From Kofleriaceae bacterium (lineage in GTDB: Bacteria; Myxococcota_A; Polyangia; Haliangiales; Haliangiaceae), in the NCBI GenBank assembly GCA_020633495.1, contig JACKDR010000046.1:1-29786 (forward strand): a DNA stretch of 29,786 bases. Direction: 5' to 3'. A program made the position numbers and the translations under genes. Every line of letters starts with the position of its first letter. The stretch's first letter is position 1. Of this stretch, positions 1-8,409 are shown piece by piece. The notes below the pieces were generated by a model. The model did no database searches, was not told the origin of the DNA, and saw only the letters and a list, made by a program, of their open reading frames with translations.

Positions 1-167
1 CGGGCTGCGAGCTGGTGATCTACGACCTCGCCGGCAAGGCGCTCGCGCGCACGCCGCTGCCCCGCGCGCCCTACGCGGTGGCGTGGAGCCCCGACGGCCG
101 CGAGCTGCTGGTGTCGATGCCCGACGCGACCTCGTCGCAGGTCGCGCGCTACCGGCTCGGTCGCTGA
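1..167 (+). CDS. C-terminal fragment of a beta-propeller-like protein (5' partial)
   Basis: An open frame enters from the left edge (first full codon at 3) and ends at the TGA at 165-167, leaving 54 residues. The fragment contains IYDLAGK, then YAVAWSPDGRELLVS, a pattern typical of WD40/TolB-like propeller blades (a hydrophobic strand followed by W/F-SPDG). This suggests the last blades of a beta-propeller. The remainder lies outside the window, so length, localisation and partners cannot be judged. No terminator with a T-run is seen directly after the stop. Confidence 0.6.
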   Translation, partial: GCELVIYDLAGKALARTPLPRAPYAVAWSPDGRELLVSMPDATSSQVARYRLGR

Positions 168-360
168 CGCGCGCGGTGTGGCGTCCGCGCGCTTGCGAAC
201 TTCCGCTTGACCGCGTCGCCGCCGCCTGGCATTGGTGGCGCACGATGATCCGCATCGCCCTCACGTCGTCAGCTCCGCAACGCGGCCCGGTCCGGGCCGC
301 CGCTGCGGACGTCTGCGCCGCGAGGGACGCGATCTAGCCGCCGGTACGCCGGCCGCATGA

Positions 361-394
361 CGAGCCCCCGCGGCCCCGACGGCCCGGGGGCTCG
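361..394 (+). other. Perfect 10-bp stem-loop upstream of the EF-Tu paralogue
   Basis: CGAGCCCCCG (361-370) pairs exactly with CGGGGGCTCG (385-394) around a 14-nt loop. Only a short ATCCGTTTC follows, so it is not a classical intrinsic terminator for the upstream gene, though it could act as one weakly. It may instead be a leader structure affecting expression of the gene at 504. Confidence 0.6.
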
Positions 395-425
395 ATCCGT
401 TTCGGGCCCCGCGCCGGCAGCCGCC

Positions 426-442
426 GCGCGGATGGTCCGCGC
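426..442 (+). other. 7-bp stem-loop in the EF-Tu paralogue leader
   Basis: GCGCGGA (426-432) pairs exactly with TCCGCGC (436-442) with loop TGG. A second small hairpin follows at 476-491 (GGTGC/GCACC), ending at the base before the Shine-Dalgarno. In such GC-rich DNA short dyads arise by chance, but their order before the start codon is worth noting. Confidence 0.4.
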
Positions 443-491
443 ACGGGACTGCTCGGCGCGTGTCGAACCTTCGCGGGTGCCCGCCCGCACC

Positions 492-497
492 AGGAGA
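492..497 (+). promoter_or_regulatory. Shine-Dalgarno AGGAGA for the EF-Tu paralogue
   Basis: AGGAGA lies 6 nt before ATG 504 and fixes the start over the in-frame upstream codons of the longer open frame. It is one of only two strong Shine-Dalgarno sites in front of large genes in the window. Confidence 0.8.
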
Positions 498-503
498 GAA
501 GCC

Positions 504-1691
<1,188 letters not shown>

Positions 1692-1696
1692 ACCGA

Positions 1697-1730
1697 GGGC
1701 CCCGGCGCCGTGACGCCGGGGCCCTTTCTT
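1697..1730 (+). terminator. Intrinsic terminator of the EF-Tu paralogue
   Basis: GGGCCCCGGCG (1697-1707) pairs perfectly with CGCCGGGGCCC (1714-1724) over 11 bp with a 6-nt loop, followed at once by TTTCTT. It starts 5 nt after the stop codon. It is the best textbook terminator in the window, and it also sits at the end of the convergent minus-strand operon. Confidence 0.9.
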
Positions 1731-1747
1731 CTCTGCCCGCGGCGCCG

Positions 1748-2902
1748 TCAGCTACACGGGAAGATCGTGTCGAGCGCCGTGATGATCTGCGTCGTGTCGA
1801 CCAGCGCGACGTCGGTGCGGGCCAGCTCGGTGCGCAGCAGCGCGGCGGTCGCGGCGTCGCGCGCGGTGGCCTCGCGATCGAGCGCCGCGCCCAGGGTCCG
1901 GATCATCTCCCACAGCGCGGTCCGGGCGTCGCCGGCGGCGAGCCCGGCCAGGGTCTGGGTGCGGTCGCGGACGATCTGGGCGACGCCGCGCAGGCTGGCC
2001 CGGTCCTGCTGCGCGATCGCCAGGTCGCGGGTCGTCAGATCGGTGGCGACGCCGGTCGGGTTGTCGAGATCGCGCCAGCACCGGACCGCCAGGATGCCGT
2101 CCCAGATGCGGTCGTGGGTGTCGACGTCGAGGGCGCGGACGTAGCGGGCCAGGCCCTTGCCGGCGTCGCGCGCGTCGCCGCCGGTGTAGTAGGCGAAGCT
2201 GGAGTCGCAGTCGCCGGCCGCGGTGGTGCAGGTCGTCGCCTCCTTGTGGTTGGACACGTAGAAGAACCACAGGAGCGCGCCCTCGATCTGCGCCGCCGCG
2301 ATCCGGCGCTGCAGGTCGGTCGACGCGCCGTCCTGGCCGACGGTGAAGGCGTCGTTGATGATCGGCGCCAGCACCGCGGGGCCGACGCAGCGCTCGGGGT
2401 TGGCGGCGACCTCGGTGGGCGTGAGGTTCTGGCACGCCACGACGTTGCCGCCGCCGTCGGTGACCGGCGGGTAGTGCTCGTCCTCGCGCCGCGACACCCG
2501 CGACTCCAGGCCGCTGGCCTGCAGGTACAGGGCGCGGGCGTCGAGGAAGTCCTGCGGCGACGGCGGGCTGCCGGTGAACAGCAGCGTCGCCATGTCCTCG
2601 AACGCGGCGACCCGCGCGATCGACGAGATCGACGCGTTGAACGGGTGGTAGGCGTTGTCGTCGGAGATGCACGCCGGCCAGGGGTCGCCGGCCGAGCCGT
2701 TGTCGCGCGGCGTGTAGTCGCTGGCCAGCGCCTGGCAGCCGGGATCGGCGTCGACGTCGGCGGCGTCGGGGCCGGCGTCGGCGATCGTCGCGTCGGGGCG
2801 CGGCGCGCCGTCGGGCGACGCCGGTGGGTCGTCGGACCTGCAGCCGGCGAGGGCGAGGCTCGCGGCGAGCGCGAGCAGCAGGGGGCGGGAGGCCGTGCTC
2901 AT
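1748..2902 (-). CDS. Cys-rich exported lipoprotein of unknown function, paired with a TonB receptor
   Basis: The 384-residue protein begins with a lipoprotein signal (hydrophobic core, then LAGC with Cys21) and an Asp/Ala/Pro-rich linker to about residue 55. The mature part is mostly helical-looking and carries many cysteines (for example CQNLT...NPERC, ATTCTTAAGDC, VRCWRD and a terminal FPCS), suggesting disulfides in the periplasm or at the surface. The ATG at 2902 lies 16 nt after the stop of the TonB-dependent receptor on the same strand, so the two form an operon and probably act on the same substrate. I looked for an imelysin-like GxHxxE signature and did not find it. I do not recognise the family. 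A role as surface or periplasmic partner of the receptor is inferred from context only. Confidence 0.75.
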   Translation of the reverse strand: MSTASRPLLLALAASLALAGCRSDDPPASPDGAPRPDATIADAGPDAADVDADPGCQALASDYTPRDNGSAGDPWPACISDDNAYHPFNASISSIARVAAFEDMATLLFTGSPPSPQDFLDARALYLQASGLESRVSRREDEHYPPVTDGGGNVVACQNLTPTEVAANPERCVGPAVLAPIINDAFTVGQDGASTDLQRRIAAAQIEGALLWFFYVSNHKEATTCTTAAGDCDSSFAYYTGGDARDAGKGLARYVRALDVDTHDRIWDGILAVRCWRDLDNPTGVATDLTTRDLAIAQQDRASLRGVAQIVRDRTQTLAGLAAGDARTALWEMIRTLGAALDREATARDAATAALLRTELARTDVALVDTTQIITALDTIFPCS

Positions 2903-2918
2903 GAGGTGGCGGTCCTTG

Positions 2919-5228
2919 TCATGGGGTCAGTTCCATCCAGACCAGGGCGCTGCGCCCCGGGCCGTTGACGCTCGAACCGTGGTAGCGGTACGCGGCGTCG
3001 AAGAGGTTCTCGACCACGACGCCGACGCGGGCCTGGTCGTGCAGGCGGACGCCGCCGCGCAGGTCGACGACGACGTAGCCGGGGGTGCCGCCGGGCGGGA
3101 TGCGCGGGTCCGACAGATCCGACGGCGCCAGGCGGTCCTGCGCGGTCGCCCACCGGGCGCCGATCGCGGCGTGGCCCCACCGCCACGGCGCGGTGGCCTC
3201 GACGGTGCCGTGCAGCGGCGGCACCCGCGACAGCGGCACCCGCGCCTGGTACGGCAGCGTCGGATCGCTGGGCCGCTGCTGCGGGTTGGGGCCGTCGCCG
3301 CGCGCCCACGAGATCGTGCCGCGCACCGCCAGCCGCGGCCACCGGCCCTCGGCGGCGGCCTCGGCGCCGTACAGCAGCGCGCCGTCGTCGTTGACCAGCT
3401 GGTAGCGGAACCACGACGCCTGGCACTGGGTCGACGACGCCGGGCAGTCGTCGGCCGAGCGCAGCGCGCGGATGATGGCGTCGTCGAGGCGCGACGCGAA
3501 CGCCCAGGCCTCGAGCCGCGAGTGGCCGCCGAGCCGGCGCAGCCCGAGCTCGACGGTGTGGGCGACCTCGGGCGCCAGCGCCGGGTTCTCGAACTGGAAG
3601 CCGGGGCCGGCGGCCTGGCGGCCGGTGAGGTCGTCGAGGTTGGGCGCCCGGAACGAGCGGTCGAGGTTGGCGATCAGCTCGAGCGCGGGGGTCGCGCGCC
3701 ACGCCGCGCCGAGCACCGCGGCGGTGGTCAGCCACGCGCGATCGATCGCGGTGGTCGCCGACGGCGCGTCGCCGGGCGCGTGCACCGCGGCGACGCCGAG
3801 CCGGCCGCCGGCGCGCACGGTCAGGCGCGGCCACCGCGCCGCGCCCTGCGCGAACCCGCCGCCGGTGAGGTAGCGCGAGCCGGCGACGTACTGGCCGCGC
3901 GAGTCGTAGCGGACGTAGTCGATGTCGGTGAAGCGCAGCCACGCCACCGAGTCGACGGCGTCGCCGTAGGCGTCGCCGCCGTAGGTGAGGTCGACGGCCA
4001 CGTCGTCGGCCTCGACCGGCCGTCGCAGCTCGGCGGTGGCGCTGGCGGCGATCCCGACCGTCGTGACGTCGTCGCGGCCGGCGTCCTCGGCCATCGCCTG
4101 GGGCCGGGCGCGGTGCTTGCGCTCGTGCTGCTGCTGCGCCGACACCACGACGCGGCCGGCGCGGGCGCGTCGCCCGAGGTCGCCGTCGAGCGCGACGTAG
4201 CCGAGGGTGTGGAACTGCTCGTCGTAGATCAGGCACTCGGTGGCCGGCGCGAACGCGGCCGGGCACTGGTCGGTGCGCGGCGCGTCGAGCTGGCGGTAGT
4301 CGTAGTAGGCCGCGGTGAGCCGGGCGCGGCCCAGCCGCTGCACCAGGCGGGCGTCCCACGCCGCCTCGGTGAAGCCGGTGCCGAGCTGGGTGCGGCCGTC
4401 GGCGGCGAAGCGCGGCACCAGCGCGGGGTCGTCGCTGGTGAGGCCGGGCACCGGGCCGCCGCTCTCGAGCAGCGAGACGTCGCGGTAGCCGGCGCCGACC
4501 AGCACGACCGCGTCGCGCCACGGCCGACCGGTCAGCTCGACGCGGCCACCGACCTCGTGATCGGCGCTGCCGAAGCGGAGCTCGGCGCGGGGCGCGATCC
4601 GGCGCTCGCCGGGATCGGGGTCGCGCGGCACCGCCTGCAGCACGCCGCCGATTGCGTCGGAGCCGAACCGGGTCGACGCGCCGCCGCGGACGACGTCGAT
4701 CGCGGCCAGCGTGCGGGTGTCGATGCTGAAGAAGTACTGGTTGGGGCCCTGGCGCCACAGGCTGTTGTTGAGGCGGACGCCGTCGAACAGGAGCAGGGTC
4801 TGCTGGCCGGTCCGGCCCCGCAGGTACGCCGAGCCCTGCGCCGCCGCGGTCTGCTGGACGTAGACGCCGGGCTCCCAGCGCAGCGCGTCGGGGGCCGAGC
4901 GCGGCTGGCGCTCGAGCAGGGTCTCGCGATCGATGCGGCTGCCGGCGCGGTCGCCGAGCAGCGGCGCGTGGCCGTCGACCACCAGGATGGTCTCGCCCGG
5001 GTCGTCGTCGGGCGCCGCCGCGGTGGTCGCGAGCGCGTCGTCGAGCACGTCATCGTTCGCGTCATCGTTCGCGTCATGGCTCGGAGCGGCGGGGGCCGGG
5101 GCCGGCGCGACGGTGCCCGGCGGCGGCGAACTCGCGTCACCGCCGTCGTCGGCGCGCGCGACGGTGCCACGACCGCCCAGCGCGAGGACGATCGCCGCCA
5201 CCGTGACCGTCCCCCGCGGCCGGTACAT
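2919..5228 (-). CDS. TonB-dependent outer-membrane receptor, heme/siderophore-receptor type
   Basis: The 769-residue protein has a signal peptide (cleavage near residue 26), an acidic/Pro-Ala linker, a TonB-box-like ETILVV (79-84), a plug domain (about 92-205, with YLRGR, LLLFDGVRLN and VVRGGASTRFGSDAIGGV) and a beta-barrel. FRAP (526-529) and NPAL (548-551) resemble the FRAP/NPNL motifs known from heme receptors, although related sequences occur in other TonB receptors. The last barrel strand carries VVVENLFDAAYRY. The protein ends in VWMELTP rather than an aromatic residue, which is unusual for an outer-membrane barrel. It imports an unknown ligand across the outer membrane using TonB energy. 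A -10-like TAGGGT lies 8 nt before the ATG, and the lipoprotein gene follows in the same operon. It is divergent from argG. Confidence 0.92.
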   Translation of the reverse strand: MYRPRGTVTVAAIVLALGGRGTVARADDGGDASSPPPGTVAPAPAPAAPSHDANDDANDDVLDDALATTAAAPDDDPGETILVVDGHAPLLGDRAGSRIDRETLLERQPRSAPDALRWEPGVYVQQTAAAQGSAYLRGRTGQQTLLLFDGVRLNNSLWRQGPNQYFFSIDTRTLAAIDVVRGGASTRFGSDAIGGVLQAVPRDPDPGERRIAPRAELRFGSADHEVGGRVELTGRPWRDAVVLVGAGYRDVSLLESGGPVPGLTSDDPALVPRFAADGRTQLGTGFTEAAWDARLVQRLGRARLTAAYYDYRQLDAPRTDQCPAAFAPATECLIYDEQFHTLGYVALDGDLGRRARAGRVVVSAQQQHERKHRARPQAMAEDAGRDDVTTVGIAASATAELRRPVEADDVAVDLTYGGDAYGDAVDSVAWLRFTDIDYVRYDSRGQYVAGSRYLTGGGFAQGAARWPRLTVRAGGRLGVAAVHAPGDAPSATTAIDRAWLTTAAVLGAAWRATPALELIANLDRSFRAPNLDDLTGRQAAGPGFQFENPALAPEVAHTVELGLRRLGGHSRLEAWAFASRLDDAIIRALRSADDCPASSTQCQASWFRYQLVNDDGALLYGAEAAAEGRWPRLAVRGTISWARGDGPNPQQRPSDPTLPYQARVPLSRVPPLHGTVEATAPWRWGHAAIGARWATAQDRLAPSDLSDPRIPPGGTPGYVVVDLRGGVRLHDQARVGVVVENLFDAAYRYHGSSVNGPGRSALVWMELTP
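5049..5077 (-). repeat. 12-bp tandem repeat inside the TonB receptor gene
   Basis: GTCATCGTTCGC occurs twice in tandem (5049-5072) and is followed by a partial third copy GTCAT. It encodes the repeated Asn-Asp-Asp-Ala-type segment (residues about 51-60) in the flexible linker between signal peptide and TonB box. The unit length is a multiple of three, so copy-number change would alter linker length without a frameshift. Confidence 0.8.
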
Positions 5229-5236
5229 CGAGTCGC

Positions 5237-5242
5237 ACCCTA
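5237..5242 (-). promoter_or_regulatory. -10-like TAGGGT of the TonB receptor operon
   Basis: Read on the minus strand, TAGGGT lies 8 nt before ATG 5228. TTGCGC, a fair -35 match, sits 18 bp further upstream. The spacing would start transcription at or next to the start codon, giving a leaderless mRNA. Confidence 0.6.
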
Positions 5243-5284
5243 CACGGGCGCGCGATCGGTGCGCAACCGCCGCGGCGCGCGCGG

Positions 5285-5290
5285 TATGGT
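5285..5290 (+). promoter_or_regulatory. -10-like TATGGT of argG
   Basis: TATGGT ends 9 nt before ATG 5300, and no Shine-Dalgarno intervenes. Together with the TAGGGT element on the other strand it divides a 71-bp divergent intergenic region. Confidence 0.6.
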
Positions 5291-5299
5291 CCCGGCCCC

Positions 5300-6649
5300 A
5301 TGAGCCGTATCTACCGCTCGCTACCGCCCAAGGGCACCAAGCTCGGCATCGCCTTCTCCGGCGGTCTCGACACCCGCTGCGCCGTCGCCTGGCTCGCCGA
5401 GCAGGGCCTGGCCGTCCACGGCTACACCGCCGATCTGGCGCAGCCGGATGAGAAGGATCCCTCGGAGATTCCCCCGGTCGCGCTCGACCACGGCGCGGTC
5501 GCGGCGCGCCTGCTCGACTGCCGCGACGCCATGGTCCGCGAGGGCATCGTCGCGATCCAGTGCGGCGCGTTCCACCTCGGCACCGCAGGGCGGCGCTACT
5601 TCAACACGACGCCGCTGGGCCGCGCCGTGACCGCCACCGCGATCGTCCGCGCGATGGTCGACGACGACGTCCACGTCTTCGGCGACGGCTCGACCCACAA
5701 GGGCAACGACATCCAGCGCTTCTATCGCTACGGCGTCCTCGTCGACCCGGGGCTGCACATCTACAAGCCGTGGCTCGACCAGGCGTTCGTCACCGCGTTC
5801 GGCGGCCGCCGCGAGATGAGCCTGTACCTCGAGAAGCTCGGCAAGCCGTACCGCATGGGCACCGAGAAGGCGTACTCGACGGACGCCAACGTCCTCGGCG
5901 CCACCCACGAGGCCAAGGACCTCGAGCGCCTCGACACCGGCATGCGCATCGTCGAGCCGATCATGGGCGTCGCGCACTGGAAGCCCGAGGTCGCGATCGC
6001 CACCGAGGAGGTGACCGTCGGCTTCGAGCAGGGCGTGCCGGCGACGATCGACGGCAAGCGGTTCGGCTCGCTGTTCGAGCTGTTCGTCGAGTGCAACCGG
6101 ATCGGCGGCCGCCACGGCCTCGGCATGAGCGACCAGATCGAGAACCGCGTGATCGACGCCAAGAGCCGCGGCATCTACGAGGCGCCGGGCATGGCGCTCT
6201 TGCACGTCGTCTACGAGCGGCTGCTGTCGGCGATCCACAACGAGAACACGCTCGACACCTACGCGGTGTGGGGCCGCCGGCTCGGCCGCCTGCTCTACGA
6301 GGGCAAGTGGTACGACCCCGAGGCGTGCATGATCAAGGACGCGCTGCAGCGCTGGGTCGCGCCGTCGGTGACCGGCAGCGTCACGCTCGAGCTGCGGCGC
6401 GGCGACGACTACACGATCCTCGACACCCGCGCCGAGCACATGGCGTACGCGCCCGACAAGCTGTCGATGGAGCGGGTCGAGGCGCCGCCGTTCACGCCCG
6501 AGGACCGGATCGGCGCGCTCGAGCTGCAGAACCTGTCGGTGCTCGACAACCGCGACCAGCTGCTGCACCACCTGCGCAGCCTGGCGCGGCTGCCGGCGCC
6601 GGTGGCGCCGCCGGGGCTGCCGGGCCTGCTCGAGACCTCGGACGAGTAG
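5300..6649 (+). CDS. argG: Argininosuccinate synthase (E. coli-type, long form)
   Basis: The 449-residue enzyme condenses citrulline and aspartate with ATP cleavage to argininosuccinate, the penultimate step of arginine synthesis, in the cytoplasm. The PP-loop FSGGLDT is at residues 19-25. Family blocks follow: AYTxxLxQPDE-like (GYTADLAQPDEKD), IQCGAF, FNTTPLGRAV, GDGSTHKGNDIQRF, EKAYSTDANVLGATHEAKDLE and GMSDQIENR. Length and sequence match the roughly 447-residue E. coli type rather than the roughly 400-residue type of most bacteria. No other arginine gene is adjacent. The start at ATG 5300 fits the conserved N-terminus and the -10-like element 9 nt upstream. Confidence 0.97.
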   Translation: MSRIYRSLPPKGTKLGIAFSGGLDTRCAVAWLAEQGLAVHGYTADLAQPDEKDPSEIPPVALDHGAVAARLLDCRDAMVREGIVAIQCGAFHLGTAGRRYFNTTPLGRAVTATAIVRAMVDDDVHVFGDGSTHKGNDIQRFYRYGVLVDPGLHIYKPWLDQAFVTAFGGRREMSLYLEKLGKPYRMGTEKAYSTDANVLGATHEAKDLERLDTGMRIVEPIMGVAHWKPEVAIATEEVTVGFEQGVPATIDGKRFGSLFELFVECNRIGGRHGLGMSDQIENRVIDAKSRGIYEAPGMALLHVVYERLLSAIHNENTLDTYAVWGRRLGRLLYEGKWYDPEACMIKDALQRWVAPSVTGSVTLELRRGDDYTILDTRAEHMAYAPDKLSMERVEAPPFTPEDRIGALELQNLSVLDNRDQLLHHLRSLARLPAPVAPPGLPGLLETSDE

Positions 6650-6753
6650 CGAGCGCGGCCCGGCCGCGGGTCGCGCGTCGTCGTCGGCGGCGGGTGTGGT
6701 CGCGGTCGGGGCGGGGGCGCTTACCCCGAGCGGAGGGCGGACCGCGTGGAGGG

Positions 6754-6850
6754 GCGCTCTCGCCGAAGGCGAAGCGGAGGCTGCCCGCCGCCTCGACTTC
6801 GCCCTCGCGGCTTCGCCGCTCGGGCTGCGCTCGGCGTGAGCGGAGAGCGC
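6754..6850. repeat. Imperfect inverted-repeat element between convergent genes
   Basis: GCGCTCTC (6754-6761) at one end pairs exactly with GAGAGCGC (6843-6850) at the other. Inside are smaller dyads such as TCGCC-GAA-GGCGA and GCGGC-TTC-GCCGC. A second outer pair, CCCGAGCGG (6725-6733) with CCGCTCGGG (6816-6824), overlaps it. It lies between the stops of argG and the propeller gene. It may be a REP/MITE-like repeat or a bidirectional terminator; it lacks T-runs. Confidence 0.5.
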
Positions 6851-6861
6851 AGAACCAGATC

Positions 6862-6914
6862 GGGCACGGGTATGGGCACGGGCACGGGCACGGGCACGGG
6901 CACGGGCACGGGCA
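6862..6914 (+). repeat. GGGCAC hexanucleotide tandem repeat
   Basis: About 6.8 perfect copies of GGGCAC run from 6874 to 6914, preceded by GGGCAC and a decayed GGGTAT (6862-6873). It lies 13 nt downstream of the propeller gene's stop codon, so it is non-coding. Such a short perfect tract is prone to slipped-strand length change. Confidence 0.95.
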
Positions 6915-6927
6915 GAACCACGCCACC

Positions 6928-8409
6928 CTACGGCGCGAAGTGCAGTTGGTCCTGGCCGGTCGTCGGATCGGCGAGGTCGATCGTCGGCCCGCCCGCCATC
7001 ACGACGCTGTTGCCGCGCAGCGCCAGCTCGTCGAGGTAGCGCAGCTGCCGGCTCCACAGCATCGCGCCGCGCGCCGGATCGATCGCGCGGATCTCGTGCG
7101 GCCCGCCCGAGCTGCGCAGGCTGACCACGATCTGGGCGCCGCGGACCCGCACGCCCGGGGTCGAGTCGCGCGGCACGGTGCCGCTGTCGTAGCGCACCGC
7201 CAGGGTCGCGGCGTCGAGGACGGCGAGGCGCCGCTCGCCGTCCCACGACACGCAGTCGAGCAGCAGCGCGTCGCCGACCTCCCACATCGCGCTGACGTGG
7301 TGCTTGGTCCACGGCAGGTCGGCGAGCACCGGGCCCTTGGCGCCGAACAGCCGCGCGACGAAGCCCTTGCGCGCGGTCGCGCCGGTGGCGGCGTCGATCC
7401 GCAGCAGCTGGTGGCCGCGGGTGCCGTTGACGATCGCGACGATCTGGCCGCCGACCGCGACCGGGTCGAGGTCGAGGTCGACCGACTCGCACGCGACGAA
7501 CCAGCGCTGCTGGCCGGTCGCGGGATCGATCAGCTTGACGCCCGCGGGCTGGTCGCCGTCCTCGTCGACCTCGACCAGCACGCCGCCCGCCACCGGCCGG
7601 CCGCCGTCGACCTTGCCCTCGAGCCGCAGCAGGGTCACGCCGTCGCGCGGCCGCACCAGCTCGACGACGCGGTGCGAGTTGAGGACGATCACGCCCGGCC
7701 CCGCGAAGGTGCGGCCGTCGTCCCAGGTCCGCCGCCACAGCACCTGGCCGCTGTCGCGATCGAGGCCCCACAGCAGGTCGTTCTCGCTGCGCACGACGAT
7801 CGTCGTCGGCGCCCCCGGGGTCTCGGCCTCGTACAGATCCATCTCGTGGCCGACCCGCGCGGCGCGGTCGACGTCGACCGCCTCGCGGGCGCCGAGCTGG
7901 ACCCGCCACAGGCCGCGGCCGGTCGCGACCTCGAGCGCGTACAGCGTGCCGTCGATCACCGTGTACAGCCGGCCGCCGAGCGCGCACGTCGAGCGCCGGG
8001 TCGGGCAGGTCCGGAAGTGCGAGCCGTGCAGGGCCTCCCACACCACCTGGCGGCTCGACGGATCGATCGCGCGCAGCATCCAGCCCTGGCCCTGGGTCAC
8101 CTGGGCGCCGATCACCAGCAGCCGGCCGCGGCCGTCGTCGATCAGGATCCCCTCGGAGGTCGACGCGAACACGCGATCGGCGGCGCCGGGCGCGGCCTGG
8201 TCGGCCAGGGCCGCCGCGGTGTTGCCCTGGACCATGGCCCAGGCCTGGTACTGCGCCGCCGCCGCCGCGGTCGGGCCGCCGCCGATCGGCACGGTGATGG
8301 TCTGCTGGCACAGCGGACACGGGATGCGCATGCCCGCGGCCATCGTCGCCGGCAGCGCGCCGCCGCACGACGGGCACGGGAAGCTCGGGAACCCGGCGGG
8401 GACGACCAT
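6928..8409 (-). CDS. Zinc-ribbon plus PQQ-type beta-propeller protein
   Basis: The 493-residue protein starts with two CxxC pairs (Cys12/Cys15 in CPSC, Cys31/Cys34 in CPLC) forming a zinc-ribbon-like module. An Ala/Gln-rich linker leads to a beta-propeller of PQQ-like repeats, recognised from recurrent blades of the type LRAIDPSSRQVVWE, LYALEVATGRGLWR, LWGLDRDSGQVLWRR, KLIDPATGQQRW and IRAIDPARGAMLWSR. No signal peptide is visible, so it is probably cytoplasmic and is likely a scaffold rather than a dehydrogenase. Its ATG (8409-8407) overlaps the TGA of the upstream gene by one base (TGATG), so the two are translationally coupled. The specific role is unknown. Confidence 0.8.
   Translation of the reverse strand: MVVPAGFPSFPCPSCGGALPATMAAGMRIPCPLCQQTITVPIGGGPTAAAAAQYQAWAMVQGNTAAALADQAAPGAADRVFASTSEGILIDDGRGRLLVIGAQVTQGQGWMLRAIDPSSRQVVWEALHGSHFRTCPTRRSTCALGGRLYTVIDGTLYALEVATGRGLWRVQLGAREAVDVDRAARVGHEMDLYEAETPGAPTTIVVRSENDLLWGLDRDSGQVLWRRTWDDGRTFAGPGVIVLNSHRVVELVRPRDGVTLLRLEGKVDGGRPVAGGVLVEVDEDGDQPAGVKLIDPATGQQRWFVACESVDLDLDPVAVGGQIVAIVNGTRGHQLLRIDAATGATARKGFVARLFGAKGPVLADLPWTKHHVSAMWEVGDALLLDCVSWDGERRLAVLDAATLAVRYDSGTVPRDSTPGVRVRGAQIVVSLRSSGGPHEIRAIDPARGAMLWSRQLRYLDELALRGNSVVMAGGPTIDLADPTTGQDQLHFAP

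Larger units (their letters stand above)
168..503. other. 336-bp gene-free stretch: leader region of the EF-Tu paralogue
   Basis: No convincing gene lies here on either strand; the open frames that cross it lack coding character. It holds three stem-loops listed separately (361-394, 426-442, 476-491), the last two close to the start of the EF-Tu-like gene, and a Shine-Dalgarno at 492-497. A GG-N10-GC arrangement at 228-241 loosely resembles a sigma-54 promoter but is too weak to call. The length and structure suggest a long 5' untranslated leader, unlike most genes in the window. Confidence 0.6.

Noticed and set aside
227..242. Possible sigma-54 promoter (GG-N10-GC) upstream of the EF-Tu paralogue
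   Set aside because: Only the GG and GC dinucleotides fit; the TTGC half is GCGC, and such spacing is frequent by chance in GC-rich DNA.
1748..2902. Lipoprotein considered as an imelysin-type peptidase (common near iron receptors)
   Set aside because: No GxHxxE motif could be found.
6862..6914. Hexamer array considered as a CRISPR array
   Set aside because: The 6-bp units have no spacers and no cas genes are nearby; it is a simple tandem repeat.
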